A DNA stretch of 20,272 bases. It comes from Sphacelaria rigidula (Eukaryota; Phaeophyceae; Sphacelariales). The position numbers and the translations under genes are program-made. The stretch is from contig CAXNAA020000548.1 of assembly GCA_964200075.2 (NCBI GenBank), positions 1 through 20,272 on the forward strand, in the 5' to 3' direction. Below, piece after piece: positions 16,221-20,272 of this stretch. How positions within the stretch are numbered: the stretch's first letter is position 1; every line of letters begins with the position of its first letter. The notes beneath the pieces were generated by a model. It had not been told where the DNA came from. It did not search any database and saw only the letters and a list, made by a program, of their open reading frames with translations.

Positions 16221-16742
16221 ATCTCCGTGTAGATCGCCATCCTCGTCCATCCCTTCTTGCGCACAGGAGTCCTCTCCATCTTCCTCACGCTTTTCATCTT
16301 CATCCCCGCCATCTTCATAGAACCCTCCGCCGGTACCTTTATCACCCACAGACGCTGCATCATCCTCCCCACCGCCAACACCACAGGACTCGTTGCCGGA
16401 GTCTTCATCATCTTTACCTTCCTCATCTGAATCTCTCGCGCTGGCGTTGCGCGCGGCTGGGGCATCGTGGGTGGCATCTTCACCGTTATCCGCGGAATCT
16501 CTCGCGCTGGCGTTGCGAGCGGCTGGGGCAGCTTGGGGCTCATCTTCACCGTTGCGCGCGGCGGGGGCAGTCCCAGGCGGTCAACCAGGCGCAAATGCCC
16601 CCTGTATTGGACCTCTGTTTTTCCTCGGACTTCCCTGTGTCTGTGAAAAAAGATGGGGCGACGGGGACGGAACGACCAAGCAAGCATTCGGAATAATCAG
16701 TGTCACAAACACAATCCTTATCCACCATACCCGTGCGGTCAT
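16221..16742 (-). CDS. First exon of a secreted acidic protein, with one in-frame TGA
   Basis: From ATG 16742 the frame encodes a signal-peptide-like start: a short n-region, then VWWIRIVFVTLIIPNACLVV, a hydrophobic core of about 20 residues with a possible cleavage near NAC. A Pro/Ser-rich stretch follows. A TGA at 16583-16581 (explained by one CGA to TGA transition) interrupts the frame, which then stays open for 120 codons: a 22-codon tandem repeat (APAARNASARDS...NGED) at about 16430-16560 and a Glu/Asp/Gly-rich tail ending HGD at the donor. The exon is 174 codons, phase 0. A TATA box lies 70 bp upstream. The product is probably exported or in the ER lumen; acidic repeats could bind cations, which is inference. 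An overlapping basic frame is treated as a shadow. Confidence 0.5.
16429..16560 (-). repeat. 66-bp coding tandem repeat (22 codons)
   Basis: GAATCTCTCGCGCTGGCGTT recurs at 16429 and 16495, exactly 66 bp apart, with a partial third unit after it. In the acidic frame it encodes the NASARDS...NGED...APAAR unit. The length keeps frame, as expected for selection on protein. Confidence 0.8.
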
Positions 16743-16811
16743 CTCATAATTGTTGTGTCAAAAACACCCTTCTTAAGTGTAGGAAAAATGCGAGATTCCT
16801 CATTCACCCGA

Positions 16812-16819
16812 GTTTTATA
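16812..16819 (-). promoter_or_regulatory. TATA box (TATAAAAC)
   Basis: Minus-strand GGGGGTATAAAACTCGGG has a canonical TATA core in a G/C flank, about 70 bp upstream of ATG 16742. Initiation 25-30 bp downstream would give a leader of about 40 nt. It overlaps an AATAAA (about 16838-16843) that could end the upstream minus-strand gene. Confidence 0.6.
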
Positions 16820-17128
16820 CCCCCTTTTATTTACCGGGGTGCGATTCTAACAGAAACAACTCATTCATGTTGTCTAAACCCCCAAAATGTGCCTGCGATA
16901 TGCCATTCATTGCGGAGAAAAAGCAAATCAGGAAAAAAGCGAAACCGACCAAGCGGTTTGTCGCGTGGTAATAGCACATGCTCCTTGAATACAAATGCGG
17001 CCCGCAATTAAGAAATATTGAGTTGAGAGACTGGGCCTTTCCGAAAACATAAGCTCAACCCCACAAGAAACACAGCTCAAACTGGGCGGAGAGATAAGAA
17101 ACAGAATAAAGACCGGTGCTATACACAC

Positions 17129-17839
17129 CTGTTGTTGATCGCTGGGATTCGCTCCTCCCCGCAGAAATGCCAGCACCATTTTGAAATTGCGTGCAGAATC
17201 ATCGTCCATCACAAGAAGCTTGTCGCCACTTCTCCTCCGACCACGTACCCAGAAACCTCTTTCGCTGCGACGACTCCTCGCAGGACGGAAGCGTCTCCCT
17301 CCTGCATATGCGCATTTCAGAATCCTGCCGATCCTCGTGCGACCAGTCTTGCGACGACGAGCTGCACGCCGCCGCCGATGGGAGCTGCTGTTGTTGTTGG
17401 CAGCGTCGCTGCTGTTGTTGCTGGTAGAGTCGCTTCCGTTGTTGCTGGCCGGCGCGAACGTCTCGCCGATACGAAGGAGTACGGTTGTAGAGGTCATGGC
17501 TGCCTGAAACACCGGGAAAAGAACGGCTCCAACGGCGAACAGTAGTGGCAGAAAAAAGGCCAGCATCCAAGGAGAAAGGGTGGTTCCTTCGTGTACGACG
17601 ACAGTCTGCTGCACATTCTCTACAGGACCAGTCTCTGTCTCCTCGTCCTCGTCCACCTCCTCTCCGCGATTAGCCTCTGTCTCTTCGTCCTCGTCCACCT
17701 CCCGCACGACGTCATCTCCGTCCACCTCGTCTTCTACCTCGTCCACCTCCACTGCTCCGTTCTCATCCGTCTCGTCGTCGTGGTCTAGGAACAAAGGCTG
17801 GCATTTGTTCGGACTGGCGAGGTCGTACAAAGCCGAGGC
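17129..17839 (-). CDS. Exon of an acidic single-pass membrane protein (237 codons)
   Basis: Bounded by TAAACACAG|GCC (acceptor) and CAACAG|GTGTGT (donor), 711 nt, phase 0 at both ends, open throughout. Order: about 80 residues of Asp/Glu/Val repeats (DEDEETEANRGEEVDEDEE), the motif VENVQQTVVVHEG, a hydrophobic segment WMLAFFLPLLFAVGAVLFPV (about 17505-17580), an Asn/Ser-rich stretch partly made by a GTT/GCT microsatellite, a block of Arg (HRRRRAARRRK), and a basic C-terminal part with VMDDDSARNFKMVLAFLRGG. The positive charge after the membrane span suggests that side is cytoplasmic (positive-inside rule). An in-frame TAA just before the acceptor supports the exon start. If the donor is unused the frame reaches a stop at 16928. 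No family is recognised. Confidence 0.5.
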
Positions 17840-17874
17840 CTGTGTTTACGAAAAGCACCACGTGTTCAGGATTA

Positions 17875-18095
17875 GTTTTCAGGTTGGGTTTTCGGGTGGG
17901 GTTTTCAGGTTGGGTTCTCAGGTTGGGTTTTCGGGTGGGGTTTTCGGGTGGGTTTTTCAGGTTGGGTTTTTCAGGTTGGGTTTTTCAGGTTGGGTTTTTC
18001 AGGTTGAGTTTTTCAGGTTGGGTTTCACAGGTTGGGTTTTTCAGGTTGGGTTTGGGTTTCACAGGTTGGGTTTCTCAGGTTGGGTTTTTCGTGAC
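17875..18095. repeat. G-rich minisatellite, 12-14 bp units, about 16 copies
   Basis: Units are TTTTTCAGGTTGGG with variants TTTTCGGGTGGGG, TTTCACAGGTTGGG and TTTCTCAGGTTGGG, and one spare TTTGGG. The plus strand has a GGG or GGGG run in nearly every unit. It ends about 35 bp before the acceptor of the membrane-protein exon (minus strand), so it would be intronic if the two flanking exons belong together. The Gly/Phe/Val-repeat frames on the plus strand are artefacts of the repeat. Confidence 0.95.
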
Positions 18096-18165
18096 TCACT
18101 TTATCGAAGGCCAAACTCGTCTCACAGTGTGTTCTCACGTCTCCGCCGCGGTCACAAGACACCGT

Positions 18166-18440
18166 TCACCGACCATCCTTGCCGACAAGACTCCACTCGT
18201 CCCAGGCGGAGGCGCTGGCGTCCTCCGAGTAGAAGTTGGCGTCGTCATCCCAATATTCGTCGTCGTCCCATGGATGGCTCCCCATGCTGGACACGCGGGC
18301 GGCCGCTTCGACCTCTACGACGACAGTCTGCTGGACCTCCTCTCCGGGATCAGCATCTGCCTCCTCGTTATCACCCACGTTCTCCACGACTTCATCTTCG
18401 CCCACTTCCCCTACCTACGTTATGATCGAATCAATAAAAT
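18166..18440 (-). CDS. Acidic exon related to the 17.1-17.8 kb membrane-protein exon
   Basis: Open from just after a TAG (possible acceptor) near 18420 to a TGA at 18166. It reads GEDEVVENVGDNEEADADP, then EEVQQTVVVEVEAAA, then an Asp/Trp-rich part (HPWDDDEYWDDDANFYSED) and ASASAWDEWSLVGKDG. The VQQTVVV motif also occurs in the exon at 17129-17839, and 18 bp (TACGACGACAGTCTGCTG on the plus strand) are identical at 17594-17611 and 18316-18333. Probably a duplicated exon or paralogue fragment; splice phases I can find do not join the two cleanly. It directly abuts the retrotransposon remnant. Confidence 0.4.
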
Positions 18441-18489
18441 GACCAATGAGGCGTTCAGTGCCATAGCATTCTTCGACGGCAGCGTTTCA

Positions 18490-20272
18490 TCAGGCTGACC
18501 GCTCGCCGGAACGTTTAACCCGCCTTGACAGTAAACCTCCCCAGCAGTTGCGCTGACCGGCAATATGCCTGATGGAGTAATCGCACTGCCCGAGCATAGC
18601 CTTCCATTGCTCGAGCCTCTGGGCAGCAGTCTTAGACACGGATGCAACGCACGCCTCGGGTTGAAAATGTATGCTAGGTTACCATGATCAGTGAATATAC
18701 GTACCCCACCCCATGGAAGATACTCTAACCTACGAAAAGTACTCACGATTGCATAGTCTTCCTTGTCCAGCGTAGTCCACCGAACCTGCCTCCACGAAAA
18801 ACTCCGCTGAGAAACCCCATCAGCTCATGGCTCATGTCTATAACCGCCATTGTACCACCCAGCTCATCCTCCGGCATCCGCGTAAGAAAAATATCCAGCT
18901 TAGATCCGATGCGTCTGGAAACATGAGCACCTCATACCCCTGCTTGGGATATGACAAAGCGACAGCATGCGCCACCAAATCTTGCGCCTCGTGCCACGCC
19001 TGAGCACGCCTTGACGTTCATACCGACTCCTCGATTGTCCGGTGTGACGTCACTCGCTTGGTACGGCGCACGTTTCCCTGCATGTGTTACTCCAGTAATA
19101 CCCGCAACGGCTCCACCACCTCCGCCAAACGCGGCAGGGACGTTCTCAGCCGGTTTACCGCCTGCAGGAACTGCATAAGCTCGCCTGCTGTGCGCGGACG
19201 CCTGAGATTGGCCAGCCCGCTCAGTCTCTCGTGGTCATGAGCCACTTGACCACCTGAAGAAACCTTTCCGCACCACGTGATCTGTGTGTCGTAGAACATG
19301 AACTTGTGCGCAGTCGCGAAAAAACCAGCATCCTCCAGACGGTCCAAAATCTCGTCCAGTGTCCACAACAGATCATCCTCATCTTTACTCCACCACAAGA
19401 TATCATCCACCCATACTTTGCAGTGCAGTCCGGTCAATAATCCTGTCATGATGCCTTGGGAGTACCCCGACGCATTCAACACCCCTTGCGGCACCCGTGT
19501 GGGGGTAAACTGACCTTCGGGAGTCGCGATCGTGAATATTTCTTGTGCATTAGCCGCCAACGGCATCTGCTAGTAACCCTGCAGCATATCAATCTTGCCA
19601 AAACACGCAGCGCCTAGCAGGTCGATCATCTCCGCCTCGTGGTTAGGCATGGCATGCGGAACCTTCTCAATCTGCTTGTTTACCGCGCGATAATCACCCA
19701 CCAGTCGATAACCGCCCTTCTTCGGCGTCGCCATGGCCGCACTCGCCCGCATTGCCTGTAAGCTGCGAAATACGAGCCCAAGCGCCACCAGCGTCGCCAT
19801 GCATCCTGCGAACCACGTCGCCTTCACAAGGGAATACACCCGCGGGCTCGCCTTGACTGCTGTAGCCCCAGGTTTGAATCTCACCTTCAATAGCTCTACA
19901 CGAGCAAGCGGATCACCGCGCAGTGCTTGCCGAAGAGCGTTGACACGGCGCCCGACAACCTCCCGAAGCCTATCAACGCCGCTAGCCGACATACGCTAGT
20001 CCGCAGCCGCCTGTACTGCATGATCCAGTGCAACACGACGGTCTGCCATCTCTTCCTCTGGATTCATGTTCATCTCGGTACCACGCGACATGAATCGCGC
20101 AACGGAGAGATTCACAGGCTCCTCTTGTCCACCTGGGTCCTGTGGCGCCTCAATCGCAACGCTCACACGCCTACATTCTCGGAATTCAGGCGTATCTGAC
20201 ACTTTCTACGATAGCCCCCCCCCCAAAAAGTGCATGGTTTTGGGAGGCAAAATCGTCACGTGAATTAAAATG
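18490..20272 (-). mobile_element. Ty3/gypsy-type LTR retrotransposon remnant (RT and RNase H), inactivated
   Basis: Minus-strand frames give the reverse transcriptase and RNase H of a Ty3/gypsy element, and similarity to stramenopile elements is my recollection. The RT part has a template-grip/finger segment (RLVGDYRAVNKQIEKVPHAM), CFGKIDMLQGY, VPQGVLNASGY and the catalytic WVDDILWW. RNase H follows (VLMFPDASD; DIFLTRMPEDELG; RIFTDHGNLAYIFNP; AQRLEQWKAMLGQ; HIAGQRNCWGGLLS). RT and the first part of RNase H stay in a single frame from 20202 to about 18900, broken only by stops at 19998-19996 (TAG), 19572-19570 (TAG), 19089-19087 (TAA) and 19020-19018 (TGA). RNase H then breaks into several frames, ending at TGA 18492-18490. 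No integrase or LTR is seen; gag and protease would lie beyond the window. Confidence 0.85.
20214..20223. repeat. C10 homopolymer
   Basis: Ten C in a row just upstream (in retrotransposon orientation) of the first recognisable coding part. It may mark a damaged or error-prone junction. Confidence 0.8.

Noticed and set aside
16217-16687. Basic Met/Lys/Pro-rich minus-strand frame (156 codons)
   Set aside because: It is a shadow of the acidic frame over the same repeat; the acidic frame has the upstream signal peptide, TATA box and splice donor.
17580-18425. Plus-strand Ser/Thr-rich and Gly/Phe-repeat frames
   Set aside because: Antisense of acidic exons plus translation of the minisatellite; no independent support.
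1-20272. tRNA, rRNA or riboswitch-like genes
   Set aside because: I looked for cloverleaf-like and rRNA-like segments and found none I could support by eye.

Overview
The window reads as nuclear DNA of a eukaryote, most likely a stramenopile such as a brown alga. This is an inference. A Ty3/gypsy reverse transcriptase relic on the minus strand (about 18490-20272) has the wording I associate with stramenopile elements. There are GT-AG intron candidates, a TATA box and an AATAAA signal. Tandem repeats fill roughly a quarter of the window, and I see no bacterial operons, rRNA, tRNA or CRISPR.

Layout. 1-1100: a short coding-like tandem repeat, a CAGCAA microsatellite and a dense cluster of CAACGTG/CACGTTG boxes. 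1185-1475: a small intact ORF. 1708-3083: an exon-like ORF, a badly frameshifted gene relic (2047-2946) and a mini-ORF. 3463-3852: a 137-bp tandem repeat ending in a telomere-like motif. 3853-6080: mostly featureless, with three weak ORFs. 6085-7060: an array of short hairpin-bearing repeats. 7177-7286: a basic gene 5' fragment that runs into a satellite of about 310 bp per unit (7287-10125). 10178-11430: the best long plus-strand gene, a helical/coiled-coil protein of unknown function carrying one in-frame TGA and one frameshift. 11423-13525: smaller relics on both strands. 13601-13855: a 255-bp MITE with 30-bp terminal inverted repeats.

14230-16819 (minus) looks like one transcription unit: TATA box, signal-peptide/acidic first exon, intron, acidic and Cys4 segments, a second intron, a basic/helical exon, and a decayed 3' part whose stop codon overlaps AATAAA. 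17129-18440 (minus) holds an acidic single-pass membrane-protein exon and a related acidic exon, separated by a 12-14 bp G-rich minisatellite. 18490-20272 (minus) is the retrotransposon relic: reverse transcriptase and RNase H, with no integrase.

The most striking feature is that almost every long coding-like stretch is interrupted by in-frame stops or frameshifts while keeping a strongly coding character. The simplest reading is a repeat-rich, decaying region. Assembly indels could explain some frameshifts, but not the nonsense codons in the retroelement. I recognise no protein here by name apart from the reverse transcriptase/RNase H, so every other function statement rests on composition and motifs.
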